The notes below the pieces were generated by a model that was not told the origin of the DNA, made no database searches, and saw only the letters and a list, made by a program, of their open reading frames with translations. A DNA stretch of 64,000 nt from UBA8514 sp034933685. Its GTDB lineage: Bacteria > Bacillota > Clostridia > Lachnospirales > Anaerotignaceae. The stretch is taken from contig JAYFNB010000043.1 in NCBI GenBank assembly GCA_034933685.1, positions 1-64,000 on the forward strand, read 5' to 3'. Both the position numbers and the translations under genes were made by a program. Below, piece after piece: positions 15,925 to 25,649 of this stretch; within the stretch, counting starts at the first letter, position 1, and the number at the start of each line of letters is the position of its first letter.

Positions 15925-18150
15925 TCACTCTTCTTCTTTTTTTTCTTTAATATCTTCATCTATATCAATATCATTTTGGTGCCATAATGGCATTTCAACT
16001 GTTACCTTAAACATATCGCCATCTACATTAATTTCAAACTTTCCATCCTGCAATAGTACAAGACTTTTTGCAATTGATAAGCCCAGACCAGACCCCTCTG
16101 TTGTACGTGAAGAATCCCCACGTATAAATCTTTCAGCCAAATTTTCAACATTCACTTCAATTTCATTTTGGGACGTGTTTTTCATGGTCATGCATCCATA
16201 GTTGCCTTTTTTGCTGATGTCAATGTATACTCTTGAGTTTGGCATAGCATATTTAATTACATTGGAAAGCAAATTTTCATATATCCGCCACATGTGCTTT
16301 CCATCGGCATCAATAGCCACTTCATTTTTTGCATCTATTCTGAATTCAAGTTTTGCCACTTCTGCTCTTTCCTCAAATTCTCCGCAGGCCTGCATCAATA
16401 ATTCTTTAAGGTTTATTTTCGTTTTTTCTACAGATAAATTACCGCTGGAGGCCTTGCTTGCCTCAATCAAATCTTCAATTAGTTGTTTAAGCCTTTGGCT
16501 TTTTTCAACTAAAACATCCACATATCCTTCAGCAACTTTGTTGTTAAGTGCCTCTCTGTCCAATAAACCCGCATAGGATATTATGGATGTAAGCGGAGTT
16601 TTGAGGTCATGTGATACATTTGTAATAAGGTCTGCCTTCATTCGTTCGCCCTTAACTGCTTCCTCAATAGATTTTTTAAGTCCAGTTTGAATGTTGTTAA
16701 TATCTGTTGCGAAGCCATAAAAAGTAGAGGTAATTATCCTTGTATCAATATTTTTATATTCTCCTTTGGAAGCAAGCTTTGCCGCACGCATAATGCGTGT
16801 AAGGGACTGCATGTTTTTAACCAGAACCATTGCTGTTATAAAAATAATAATAATGAGCAAAGCCATAAACCTTCTATCGTTTTTGCCTAGATTAAAAAGA
16901 ATTGTCCATATCAGAGTATATAGCCAAAATAATCCAACAACCCAACCTGTAAGGCTTTTCCCGCTTAATGTTTCGCCAATCTTTCTACAAATGGCTGCTA
17001 AAAGGGTATTGCTTAACAACCTTCCTGCTTTAACCTGACGTGACATTGAGCATAAATAACTCAAAACAATGGCAGTTTCTGCAACAGCCAAAACCATAAG
17101 AGCCGCACCCCAGCCAAAATACCACACAGTTTCATACCTGTTAAATAAAGCTACACTTAAAAATGAAAATATCATATACGATAGTACCACAACAAAAATA
17201 ACAGCAATAGTATGCATATCATTATAAATATTGTCCACATAACAAAGCGTTACCTTGCCTCCACTGCATGTCTGCCCTGCAACACGCATAATATACATAG
17301 TTAGCACTATAACAAAGAATACTGAACTTATACAAGCTATAACAAAAAATGGAAAAGTATCATTTTTTATTGTAAACTGCATTTCACCTTCATAAAAACT
17401 ATCCCCTGATAAAAACTCATTAGGAATGCCTGCATATAGCTTATATCCGCCATTAGTAATTATATCGTTTGTATATCCTGTGTAGGCTTTCATTTTATCA
17501 GATAAAAACTCTCCATCAAGAATTATATATTGGTTAAGGCTTTTGATTATATCCTTTTCTGCATTGCTGGCAACGCGACTGCCCTTGGAGTTTTCTATGT
17601 AGTAGTAAAAATTTTTATAGCTGTCTAAATCTTTTTTAATTGAAATGTATGTATCCAACTGACTTTGTATATATATGCTTCTGTAACCCCTAAGCTTAGT
17701 GCTAACCAAATCCGAATATTCATAAAAATTGTCCATAAGGTCTTCCGGAATACTGTCCGAAACTATTTCCACGGTGTAATCATCATTAATTATTGTGCTT
17801 GAAGTTATAATTCCATCTGCTATTCCATAATAACTTTTAAAGTTACGAAGAAGCTCGTCCTCATCAACAGCCCGACCTTCACGTATGTTTCCTTCACTTT
17901 TATATAATAGATTTATATCCACAGCTTCGTCTATAAGATTAATGAATTTATTGCTGAACCCTCTTGTTTCTGTGAAGGACTGAAATTCTACACCTGACAT
18001 AGCACCATAACCATAACTAAAGTTGTCTGTAGACCATACAATCCCCATAATCCCAACAATAAACACAATCACAAAAAACAGTATAAATGACACCGTAGCG
18101 GTTTTTGCACCTGCCGAAAACGTTCTAGATTTTTTCGATTTTATATCCAA
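15925..18150 (-). CDS. Multi-pass membrane sensor histidine kinase
   Basis: 741 aa. One membrane segment at about 17-37, an extracytoplasmic sensing region of about 220 residues with no fold I recognise, then several closely spaced membrane segments (about 265-455). The kinase core follows: H-box SHDLKTPLTS with His514, N-box in YENLLSNVIKYA, G2-box GSGLGLS near residue 686, and a highly acidic/basic tail. It should autophosphorylate and pass phosphate to the response regulator encoded just upstream, whose end it overlaps by 26 bases. TTG start with GGGG close by is the best available; no internal ATG before the first helix. Its signal is unknown. Confidence 0.9.
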   Translation of the reverse strand: MDIKSKKSRTFSAGAKTATVSFILFFVIVFIVGIMGIVWSTDNFSYGYGAMSGVEFQSFTETRGFSNKFINLIDEAVDINLLYKSEGNIREGRAVDEDELLRNFKSYYGIADGIITSSTIINDDYTVEIVSDSIPEDLMDNFYEYSDLVSTKLRGYRSIYIQSQLDTYISIKKDLDSYKNFYYYIENSKGSRVASNAEKDIIKSLNQYIILDGEFLSDKMKAYTGYTNDIITNGGYKLYAGIPNEFLSGDSFYEGEMQFTIKNDTFPFFVIACISSVFFVIVLTMYIMRVAGQTCSGGKVTLCYVDNIYNDMHTIAVIFVVVLSYMIFSFLSVALFNRYETVWYFGWGAALMVLAVAETAIVLSYLCSMSRQVKAGRLLSNTLLAAICRKIGETLSGKSLTGWVVGLFWLYTLIWTILFNLGKNDRRFMALLIIIIFITAMVLVKNMQSLTRIMRAAKLASKGEYKNIDTRIITSTFYGFATDINNIQTGLKKSIEEAVKGERMKADLITNVSHDLKTPLTSIISYAGLLDREALNNKVAEGYVDVLVEKSQRLKQLIEDLIEASKASSGNLSVEKTKINLKELLMQACGEFEERAEVAKLEFRIDAKNEVAIDADGKHMWRIYENLLSNVIKYAMPNSRVYIDISKKGNYGCMTMKNTSQNEIEVNVENLAERFIRGDSSRTTEGSGLGLSIAKSLVLLQDGKFEINVDGDMFKVTVEMPLWHQNDIDIDEDIKEKKEEE

Positions 18151-18814
18151 TTCCCCACACCACCTTTAAATATTTAGGCTCTTTAGGGTTAATCTCAATC
18201 TTTTCCCTTATGCGCCTTATATGTACCGACACAGTGTTTTCAGGAGCAAATGATAGTTCATTCCAAACCTTTTCATAAATTTCATCAATAGAAAACACTT
18301 TTCCCGCATTTTCCATAAGTAAAAGCAAAATTCCGTATTCAGTTGCAGTAAGCTTAACTTGCTCATTTGAAACTTTAACCTCTTTTGCATCCTTATCCAG
18401 CTCCAAATCGCCTATCTTTATGGTATTGCTTTTTTCAGCGATGCTTCCAAGAGATGTATACCTGCGCATTTGCGATTTAATTCTTGCCATAAGCTCCAAA
18501 GGGTTAAATGGCTTTGAAATATAATCATCTGCACCAAAATTAAGTCCAAGTATTTTGTCTGTGTCTTCACTTTTTGCAGAGAGCATAATTATAGGTATGT
18601 TCTGTGTTTCTCTTATTTTAATTGTTGCTTTAAGTCCATCCATGCGTGGCATCATGACGTCCATTAGTATAAGGTGTATCTCATTTTCTTCCAACGCCTT
18701 TAATGCTTCAAACCCATCATATGCCTTAATCACATTATATTTTTCCTGTGCAAGGTAAATTTCTATAGCATCTACAATAGACTTGTCATCATCGCATACT
18801 AAAATGTTAAACAT
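18125..18814 (-). CDS. OmpR-family response regulator
   Basis: 229 aa. Receiver domain with the acidic pocket D8-D9-D10, phospho-acceptor Asp52 (MDVMMPRMDG) and the conserved Lys in ISKPFNP. C-terminal winged-helix DNA-binding domain (about 130-227) with the typical ENTVSVHIRRIREKIE and VWGIGYKIEK ends. ATG preceded by GGAGGGA. Co-transcribed and overlapping with the downstream kinase; DNA targets unknown. Confidence 0.95.
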   Translation of the reverse strand: MFNILVCDDDKSIVDAIEIYLAQEKYNVIKAYDGFEALKALEENEIHLILMDVMMPRMDGLKATIKIRETQNIPIIMLSAKSEDTDKILGLNFGADDYISKPFNPLELMARIKSQMRRYTSLGSIAEKSNTIKIGDLELDKDAKEVKVSNEQVKLTATEYGILLLLMENAGKVFSIDEIYEKVWNELSFAPENTVSVHIRRIREKIEINPKEPKYLKVVWGIGYKIEKI

Positions 18815-18907
18815 ATCCTAATCCCTCCATAAATTCCTTAAACCATCTCTCCAACTATAATAACGCATTAGTTTTACAAAACATACACATTATCTCTTAA
18901 GTAATTC

Positions 18908-21900
18908 TTAATTCCTCACCACAATTACTTTATCTAAATAAAACGAGTAAATGAATGTTTCGTCAACCATTTTTCCTGTTATTCTCTCAATTGCTCTTTT
19001 ATATATTTCCAACTGTATTTTATATTTTTTCAATAATTCCTGCCCAGTTCCATCTGCAACATAGTCTGTTTTGTAGTCAAATAATATAACCTTTTCTCCT
19101 TCTGTAAAAAAACAGTCAATTATGCCATGTATAAGTATTCCCTCTCTAACATCTTTGTACTCATCTTTACCGTAAACTTCATAAGGCGTAAGCTCCATAG
19201 CAAATGACTCCTCTTTATAAATTTCGTCTGCATTTCTAAGCCTATTCCCCAGTTCACTGTTGATAAATTTAAGTATCTTCCCGTGATTTATTGCTTCCGA
19301 CTCTTCCTTTGTCAACAAATTTTTGTTCCTTAAATCTTCAATTTCTTTTGAAATCTCTTCCAATGTATATTCTTTTCTTAAATCAATGTGTTCCATAAAA
19401 TTATGTATTGCAGTACCCTTTTGTGAACCATCTAAAATGTTTTTCTCCATAAATTGCTTTGGTCGTCTGTAATCAGTTTTCAAAGGATGGCTTTCCACAA
19501 CACCCTCAATTTGTGGCATATGGTTTCTTTTTATTTCAGATACAGATACATTGGCAGGCAGTTTGGTAATATTTTCATATTCATAACTGAATGTTAGATA
19601 TTCCTGTAATTTATTGCTGTCAACCTCAATCTCTTCAATGTTCTCATCTTCTTTTTCCACTTGTTCAAAACTTCGGTTAATCCAATTAACAGCTTCATTT
19701 CGGCTAATTATGTTTACATTCCAAACCGATTTATGGTTGTATAGCCCGCATCCGTTATCCATAGATGCAATTCCAGCTTTATCTAAAATAATTTCTCCGT
19801 CCCTATGGCGAACCATTGCCGCTCCAATCCAATCTATATAAGTAAGGCTTTTTTGAAGGTCATAAACTGAAAGAAGGGTGTTTTTGTTTCTAAAATTAGC
19901 ACCCCACTTGGCTGCCATCTTGTCCATGTCCTTCACGCCGCCTGTAAGTATCAGCTTTTCCTTTGCACGGGTAAGGGCAACATATAATACACGCATTTCC
20001 TCGGATAAATTTTCACGCTTAATATTTTCCCTCATAACAGTTCTGGAAATTGTGTTATATTTAACCCTGTTTTCGTAGTCAATATATTCCATACCCAAGC
20101 CAAGGCGTTGGTGCATAAGTACCGATTTATTAAGGTCATTTTGGTTAAATTGCTTTCCTGTTCCGCACAAAAAAACAACCGGAAATTCCAGACCCTTGCT
20201 TTTATGTATTGTCATAATTCTTACCAAATCTTCATTTTCGCCAAGAATTGTGGCTTCTGATGTGTCGCTACTTGTCTGCTCTAACTTCTCGATGTATCTT
20301 ATAAAATTAAAAAGCCCTTTAAAATTGCTTTTTTCCAACATTTCAGCTTTCTCAGCAAGAAGACGTAGGTTAGCCTGCCTTATTTTGCCATTGGATTTTA
20401 CTCCAGTATAATCAAAATATCCCGTTTCAGCGTAAATTGTCCACAATAACCTGTTAACAGGGGTAAAAGCGCATATCTTCTTCCACCTGTCAATATCATT
20501 CATAAATTTTCTTAGCTTTTTTGCAGTTTCATCTTCATTTTCTGCATAACGAACCACATTATCGTAAAATTCGCACTCACCGCCAAAAATTTTTACACTA
20601 ACCAATTCATCGTCTGTAATTTTATAAATAGGGCATTTCAGTGCCGCCATCAGCGGTATGTCCTGCCTGCTGTTGTCCACAATTTTTAATATGCTAAGTA
20701 TAACAGAAATTTCGGTATTAGCAAAATATTTGCTTTCTGTTTGAGCAAATACAGGAATTCCAGCTTTTTTGAGAGCTTCCGCTGCCGCACTGCCCCAGTT
20801 CTTCGTTGCTCTAAATAATATCACTATATCTTTGTAGCAAATATTTCTGTACTTTTCATCTTCTCCAAGCACCTTAAAGCCGGTGTTTATAAGTTCTGTA
20901 ATTCGCTTAGCAACAAAGGCCATTTCAACCTCTGCCGCCGCCATGTCTTCCTCTTCATCGCTTTCAAAATTTTCATCATCCGCTTTAAGGTTGATAATGT
21001 CAATTTCTACTGGCTTTTGTTCATCTTCCTTTTCAAATGGTGGAAACTTTGCCCCTGTATATAATGCAGTTTTTTCATCATAAACCAAATCACCGAGGTT
21101 TGGACTCATCAGTTGGCAAAATAAAAAGTTAATGCTATCCAAAATATTTGCACGGCTTCTGAAATTTTTGTATAGGTCAATTCTAACTTCGTCGCCACTA
21201 TCCTTGTAAGTATCATATTTTTCAATAAAAATTTCTGGCTCTGCCTGCCTAAAGCGGTAAATGCTTTGCTTTACATCCCCAACCATAAACCTGTTTCTTT
21301 CACCTGTACCGTGCCCAGATATGGCACAAAGCAGCATTTCCTGAACTAAATTACTGTCCTGATACTCATCTGTAAGCACCTCAAAAAAACGCTTCTGCAT
21401 GTTAAGTGCAACAGCGCTTGGCACAGGGTTTTCAATTGTGCTTCCCTCTTCAAGCAGTATATCCAAAGCATAATGCTCCATATCGTTGTAGTCCACTAAA
21501 AGCTTGTCCCGTTTTACTTGCTTAAATTCCTCACCAAACCGTTGAACAATTTCCGTTAATGCTTTTGCCGTTGGATATAACCTTGCCACATTCTCCACCA
21601 TGTTTTGTGCTGTGCCAAAAAAATACTTGCTTTGAATGTCTGCAATTCCCTTTTTAACTTGTTCACGCAAATCTTTAACCATCTGCACCAGTATTTCACT
21701 GTCGCCCTTGCTTTTTCTTCCTAGCTTCTCAAATTCAATTTCACTAAGCACTCTACTAAACTTCTCCATATCCTGTTCTAACCATTGAATAAGCAACTTA
21801 ATACTGCTCAAATCAGAGCTCAAAGCAGGTTCATAGTTAGAAGGGCCTTCAAAGCCCATAGCAATATCAATGGCATTTTCTGTTTTTTCTTTAAGTTGAT

Positions 21901-22576
21901 GTAAGATTAAAAGGGTGTCATTTTTAATAAATCTACCCCACGTAGTATCTTCAATGCGCGTGCTTTGGTCTATTTTAAAATTTTCCGCCGCCATGGATAA
22001 CCATTGCTCTGGAAACGGATTGCTTTGCACAAAGTTGTATACTTTTAAAATAAGACTTTTTAAGTTCACATCTCCAGTGTCCTCACCAAAGCCTTCAACT
22101 AAACCTAAAAAGTCCTCATTATCCTCTGCAGCATACTTTTCTTCAAATAAATCCTCAAGTATCTGGCTTTTAATCAGTTCGCATTCCTTTTCGTCTGCTG
22201 TTCTAAAGGCTGGGTCTATGTTTATGTACATATAATTTTCTTTTACTACCCTAAGGCAAAAAGAATCTATAGTGGTAATTTGTGCACGGTTAAGCAGTGT
22301 CATCTGCCTCTTCAAATGTTCATTTTCAGGGTCTTTCTTAATTTTTGCACCAATTGTTTTCCCAATTCTTTCTCTCATTTGGCTTGCAGCGGCTTTGGTA
22401 AAGGTAAGCACCAAAAGTCTATCAATGTCAACTGGATTTTCTTTGTCACTAATAATGCCTATAATTCGTTCTACCAAAACGGCTGTTTTCCCGCTGCCAG
22501 CCGCCGCCGCAACCAAAATATCTGAATTCCTCTCTGTTATAGCCCTGTACTGTTCATCTGTCCATTTGTTACCCAT
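18908..22576 (-). CDS. addA: ATP-dependent helicase/nuclease subunit A
   Basis: 1222 aa, full length for AddA. UvrD-like helicase with Q motif (WTDEQYRAI), Walker A AAAGSGKTA at about residues 24-32, DEYQDSN motif II, MTIHKSKGLEFPVVF motif V and VALTRAK motif VI. The C-terminal RecB-type nuclease domain contains GIIDCFF, the DYKTD catalytic motif and QLEIY. AddAB resects double-strand breaks and acts at Chi. In most Clostridia addB lies directly upstream; here the upstream gene is a 202-aa unknown and addB is not in the window. GAGGTG ribosome site. Confidence 0.95.
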   Translation of the reverse strand: MGNKWTDEQYRAITERNSDILVAAAAGSGKTAVLVERIIGIISDKENPVDIDRLLVLTFTKAAASQMRERIGKTIGAKIKKDPENEHLKRQMTLLNRAQITTIDSFCLRVVKENYMYINIDPAFRTADEKECELIKSQILEDLFEEKYAAEDNEDFLGLVEGFGEDTGDVNLKSLILKVYNFVQSNPFPEQWLSMAAENFKIDQSTRIEDTTWGRFIKNDTLLILHQLKEKTENAIDIAMGFEGPSNYEPALSSDLSSIKLLIQWLEQDMEKFSRVLSEIEFEKLGRKSKGDSEILVQMVKDLREQVKKGIADIQSKYFFGTAQNMVENVARLYPTAKALTEIVQRFGEEFKQVKRDKLLVDYNDMEHYALDILLEEGSTIENPVPSAVALNMQKRFFEVLTDEYQDSNLVQEMLLCAISGHGTGERNRFMVGDVKQSIYRFRQAEPEIFIEKYDTYKDSGDEVRIDLYKNFRSRANILDSINFLFCQLMSPNLGDLVYDEKTALYTGAKFPPFEKEDEQKPVEIDIINLKADDENFESDEEEDMAAAEVEMAFVAKRITELINTGFKVLGEDEKYRNICYKDIVILFRATKNWGSAAAEALKKAGIPVFAQTESKYFANTEISVILSILKIVDNSRQDIPLMAALKCPIYKITDDELVSVKIFGGECEFYDNVVRYAENEDETAKKLRKFMNDIDRWKKICAFTPVNRLLWTIYAETGYFDYTGVKSNGKIRQANLRLLAEKAEMLEKSNFKGLFNFIRYIEKLEQTSSDTSEATILGENEDLVRIMTIHKSKGLEFPVVFLCGTGKQFNQNDLNKSVLMHQRLGLGMEYIDYENRVKYNTISRTVMRENIKRENLSEEMRVLYVALTRAKEKLILTGGVKDMDKMAAKWGANFRNKNTLLSVYDLQKSLTYIDWIGAAMVRHRDGEIILDKAGIASMDNGCGLYNHKSVWNVNIISRNEAVNWINRSFEQVEKEDENIEEIEVDSNKLQEYLTFSYEYENITKLPANVSVSEIKRNHMPQIEGVVESHPLKTDYRRPKQFMEKNILDGSQKGTAIHNFMEHIDLRKEYTLEEISKEIEDLRNKNLLTKEESEAINHGKILKFINSELGNRLRNADEIYKEESFAMELTPYEVYGKDEYKDVREGILIHGIIDCFFTEGEKVILFDYKTDYVADGTGQELLKKYKIQLEIYKRAIERITGKMVDETFIYSFYLDKVIVVRN

Positions 22577-22599
22577 TTATGCACCTCTTTTGCTTCCCT

Positions 22600-23208
22600 T
22601 TACGCTTCCTTGAAAAGTTGATTTTCTGCTATTTTAATTCGCCTGTTAATGGATATATATTTTGATAAATATCCTAAAAAGCTATTATATGAATTATAGC
22701 AAAAATTTTCAATAAAAGCCAATGTAAAAGGATTTTCCACCTCCTTTCCAAAAAGATATTTTCCAAGAGAACGGGCAAACAGTGAAGGAAATTGATTTTC
22801 AAAATTCACGTGACAAAGATATAAAAGCTTAAATAGTTTTTCCTCTGCATCATCAAAGCTGTACACACTAAACATACAGTTTGCCATATCTTCTTCGTTC
22901 AAATCTGCTCTTTTTTTCCTAAGCATTTTTATTGTATGGTACATTGCCATAATTTTGAAAAACCTTCGTCCTCTTTCCTCATCCATAAGGTCTATATTGT
23001 CATAAAAGAAATTGCTGTGGCAATCCAATTCCACAAAAAACTCATATGCATCTATTACAGTAAATTCTGCCGCCAGCTCATAAAATGAAAGATAAAAGCT
23101 GTTTTCAAGACTATATACCTTGCTTAAAATTTCGTCCTTCTGCTTTTCCACCGTCTTTTCTATAATCTTGTCCTTAGCACAATATATGTTGTACGCCGAA
23201 ATAATCAT
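22600..23208 (-). CDS. Unknown protein encoded directly upstream of addA
   Basis: 202 aa, not recognised. It looks soluble and mostly helical, rich in Phe, Tyr, Glu and Lys. There is no signal peptide or clear membrane segment, and four scattered Cys residues without a cluster pattern. AGGAGGTG lies 5 bases before the ATG and addA starts 23 bases after its stop, so the two are likely co-transcribed and perhaps functionally linked to DNA repair. It does not resemble AddB, which is about 1100 residues with an iron-sulfur Cys cluster. No function proposed. Confidence 0.8.
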   Translation of the reverse strand: MIISAYNIYCAKDKIIEKTVEKQKDEILSKVYSLENSFYLSFYELAAEFTVIDAYEFFVELDCHSNFFYDNIDLMDEERGRRFFKIMAMYHTIKMLRKKRADLNEEDMANCMFSVYSFDDAEEKLFKLLYLCHVNFENQFPSLFARSLGKYLFGKEVENPFTLAFIENFCYNSYNSFLGYLSKYISINRRIKIAENQLFKEA

Positions 23209-23299
23209 ATCACACCTCCTGTAATAATTTTACAATATTATCCCAATATATAACAATTGGTTTTGTATACATTTTTAGGAGGTTATTTTTCTATTTACA

Positions 23300-23332
23300 A
23301 CAAAAAAAGAGTGCGAAACCAAATTCACACTC
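23300..23332 (-). terminator. Terminator of the histidine operon
   Basis: Minus-strand stem GAGTGTG (23326-23332) with CGCACTC (23309-23315), 10-nt loop, followed by seven T. It lies 10 bases after the stop of the 38-aa ORF at 23343-23459, marking that ORF as the last gene of the his transcript. Confidence 0.85.
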
Positions 23333-23342
23333 AACTTCTACA

Positions 23343-23459
23343 CTATTTATTTTTCTTTTTGCCGTACTTAATAACAATTATTACAATCATAATTATTGCT
23401 ACAAAGGCAAATGCTCCGTATGCCGCCATCATACCTTGTGCCCCGCTGTAAACCTGCAT
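23343..23459 (-). CDS. 38-aa single-pass membrane protein at the end of the his operon
   Basis: A short ORF not usually called: MQVYSGAQGMMAAYGAF..., a hydrophobic helix rich in Ile/Val (about residues 12-30) and a basic tail (KYGKKKNK) that predicts N-out, C-in orientation. GGGAGGG lies 6 bases before the ATG. It starts 18 bases after the hisE stop and ends 10 bases before a strong terminator. That is a complete expression context at the very end of the histidine operon. No family recognised; role unknown. Confidence 0.7.
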   Translation of the reverse strand: MQVYSGAQGMMAAYGAFAFVAIIMIVIIVIKYGKKKNK

Positions 23460-23477
23460 TTTAAAACCCTCCCGAAA

Positions 23478-23807
23478 TTAAATTTCTCCCTTAGTGTTAA
23501 AAACTTTAAGATTGCTTTCTTTCAATTCGCGTTTTGCAAGTTCTCCAAATACCTCATCCCAAGTAATGCCCATTTCTTCCATCAAAACAGATAAGTGATA
23601 CATAAAATCACATATTTCATAAATGGTTTCAGTTTTGTCGTTATTTTTAGCAGCAATAATTGTTTCGGTTGCCTCTTCACCAACTTTTTTTAATATCTTG
23701 TCAATGCCCTTGTCCATTAAATAGTTTGTGTAACTACCCTCTCTAGGATTGGCTTTTCTATCTAAAATAACTTTATACAATTCATATAAAACTTCAGAAT
23801 ATTCCAT
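23478..23807 (-). CDS. hisE: Phosphoribosyl-ATP pyrophosphatase
   Basis: 109 aa, the usual size. Second step of histidine synthesis: hydrolyses phosphoribosyl-ATP to phosphoribosyl-AMP in the cytosol. MazG-like helical fold with the conserved KVGEEATETIIAAKN motif and the downstream EICDFMYHLSVLM metal-binding helix. Overlaps the hisI stop by one base, so translation is coupled. In many bacteria HisI and HisE are fused; here they are separate. Confidence 0.96.
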   Translation of the reverse strand: MEYSEVLYELYKVILDRKANPREGSYTNYLMDKGIDKILKKVGEEATETIIAAKNNDKTETIYEICDFMYHLSVLMEEMGITWDEVFGELAKRELKESNLKVFNTKGEI

Positions 23808-24142
23808 TATAAAACCTCCTCACCAAGGCTGTTTCTGTAAAAACAAGACCGTTTACCGGTATGGCATGCCGCACCCTTTTGCTCCACCTTTATAAGTAAA
23901 GTATCTCCATCACAGTCATAAAAAATTTCCTTAACAATTTGGAAATGCCCCGATGTATCCCCTTTATGCCAAAGTTCCTGCCGGCTTCTGCTGTAGTAGT
24001 GCACCGTACCTTTTTCAAGAGTAAGGGCAACCGCCTCACGGTTTGCATAGGCAAGCATAAGCACCTGCCCATTTTCATAATCCTGTGCAATTACAGGAAT
24101 AAGACCTTTTTCATCAAATTTAAGTTCATCAATTAAGTTCAT
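23807..24142 (-). CDS. hisI: Phosphoribosyl-AMP cyclohydrolase
   Basis: 111 aa. Third step of histidine synthesis. Metal-binding and catalytic motifs are present: ELWHKGDTSGH, DCDGDTLL and the zinc-ligand Cys/His group in GAACHTGKRSCF. Lies 11 bases after hisF and runs into hisE. Confidence 0.96.
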   Translation of the reverse strand: MNLIDELKFDEKGLIPVIAQDYENGQVLMLAYANREAVALTLEKGTVHYYSRSRQELWHKGDTSGHFQIVKEIFYDCDGDTLLIKVEQKGAACHTGKRSCFYRNSLGEEVL

Positions 24143-24153
24143 AGCTTAACTCC

Positions 24154-24912
24154 TTATAATCTAACTGGAACATCTTTTTCCCTAAGGTATTTTTTCAAAT
24201 CACGTATTTCCATTTCTCTAAAGTGAAAAAGGCTTGCCGCAAGTGCCGCATCTGCCTCACCCTCTGTAAGTGCATCATAAAAATGCTCCATATTTCCTGC
24301 TCCTCCAGAGGCAATAACTGGAATACGTACAGAAGATGCAATTGCTTTCGTAAGCTCAATATCGTAACCATTTTTAACTCCGTCGCAGTCCATGCTGGTA
24401 AGCAAAATTTCACCTGCACCCAGTTTTTCAACTTCTTTCGCCCACTCAACTGCATCTTTTCCCGTGTTAACACGTCCACCGTTAAGATAAACGTCAAAAC
24501 CACCGCCGTCACGTCGCTTTGCGTCAATAGCAACTACAACGCATTGACTGCCAAACTTTTCTGCTGCCTCTGTAATCAGTTCTGGGCGTTTAAGTGCCGC
24601 CGAATTAACAGAAATCTTATCTGCTCCAGCACTTAAAATTGCTCTAAAATCCTCAATTGTTCGTATTCCTCCGCCAACTGTAAGTGGAATAAAAATTTGC
24701 TCTGCGGTTCTTCTTACAACGTCCAACATAATGCTTCTGGCATCAGATGAGGCAGTAATATCTAAAAAAACAAGCTCATCCGCCATAGATTCATTGTAAA
24801 ATGCCGCTATTTCAACAGGGTCGCCTGCATCCCTTAAATTAACAAAATTTACACCTTTAACAACTCGTCCGTTGTTTACATCAAGGCATGGAATAATTCT
24901 TTTTGTATGCAC
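24154..24912 (-). CDS. hisF: Imidazole glycerol phosphate synthase cyclase subunit
   Basis: 252 aa TIM barrel. Starts RIIPCLDVNNGRVVKG with the first catalytic Asp (CLDV), and has the second Asp in SMDCDG; VGGGIR and IASGGAG phosphate-binding loops are present. Uses ammonia from HisH to form imidazole glycerol phosphate and AICAR. Follows hisA by 15 bases. Confidence 0.97.
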   Translation of the reverse strand: MHTKRIIPCLDVNNGRVVKGVNFVNLRDAGDPVEIAAFYNESMADELVFLDITASSDARSIMLDVVRRTAEQIFIPLTVGGGIRTIEDFRAILSAGADKISVNSAALKRPELITEAAEKFGSQCVVVAIDAKRRDGGGFDVYLNGGRVNTGKDAVEWAKEVEKLGAGEILLTSMDCDGVKNGYDIELTKAIASSVRIPVIASGGAGNMEHFYDALTEGEADAALAASLFHFREMEIRDLKKYLREKDVPVRL

Positions 24913-24927
24913 AATACCAACTCCTGT

Positions 24928-25647
24928 TTATTTCTTCTCAAAACGGTTAATAACATCGGCAAGGTTTAAAGCCCCTTGGTAAATGGCTTTACCTATAATT
25001 ACACCATGAGAACCTATTTGGTCTGCCTTTTCAATATCCATCATTGCAGAAATTCCGCCTGATGCAATTATTTTCACACCAGTTGCGTCAATAATTTCCT
25101 TTGTACTTTCAATGTTAGGGCCAACCATCATTCCATCTTTTGTAATGTCGGTATAAATAATTGTTTTAACACCAAAATTCTTCATTTGCTTGCAAAGCTC
25201 TATTGCTGAAACCTCGCTCACTTTTTCCCAACCTTGTATCGCCACTCTTCCGTTAACAGCGTCAATACCAACGGCAATTTTTTCTCCGTATATTTTCACG
25301 GCTTCCTTCACAATTTCTGGGTTGCTAACGGCTGTTGTTCCCAAAATAACACGTGACACACCTATTGCAATTCTTTCTTCAATATCACGCATGGTTCTAA
25401 TTCCACCGCCTGTTTGCACAGGTACATTGAAGGTATCAATTATTTTTTTAATAACATCTTGGTTGTAGCCTGCGCCCATTCTTGCACCATCAAGGTCTAC
25501 CACATGCAAATATGTAGCACCTGCCGCCACAAATTTTCTTGCAATGCCTAAAGGGTCATTACCATAAACCGTCATATCATCAAATCTACCTTGTTTAAGG
25601 CGAACGCACTGTCCGTTTTTAATATCAATAGCAGGATATATTTGCAT
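24928..25647 (-). CDS. hisA: ProFAR isomerase
   Basis: 239 aa TIM barrel, paralogue of HisF. Catalytic Asp in YPAIDIKNGQCVRL and in YTDITKDGM; phosphate loops TGGGIR and IASGGI. Isomerises ProFAR to PRFAR in histidine synthesis. Two bases separate it from hisH. Confidence 0.97.
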   Translation of the reverse strand: MQIYPAIDIKNGQCVRLKQGRFDDMTVYGNDPLGIARKFVAAGATYLHVVDLDGARMGAGYNQDVIKKIIDTFNVPVQTGGGIRTMRDIEERIAIGVSRVILGTTAVSNPEIVKEAVKIYGEKIAVGIDAVNGRVAIQGWEKVSEVSAIELCKQMKNFGVKTIIYTDITKDGMMVGPNIESTKEIIDATGVKIIASGGISAMMDIEKADQIGSHGVIIGKAIYQGALNLADVINRFEKK

Positions 25648-25649
25648 GT

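Noticed and set aside
24195..24636. Long opposite or shifted frames inside hisF and hisA
   Set aside because: Shadows of strongly recognised his genes; no start signals.
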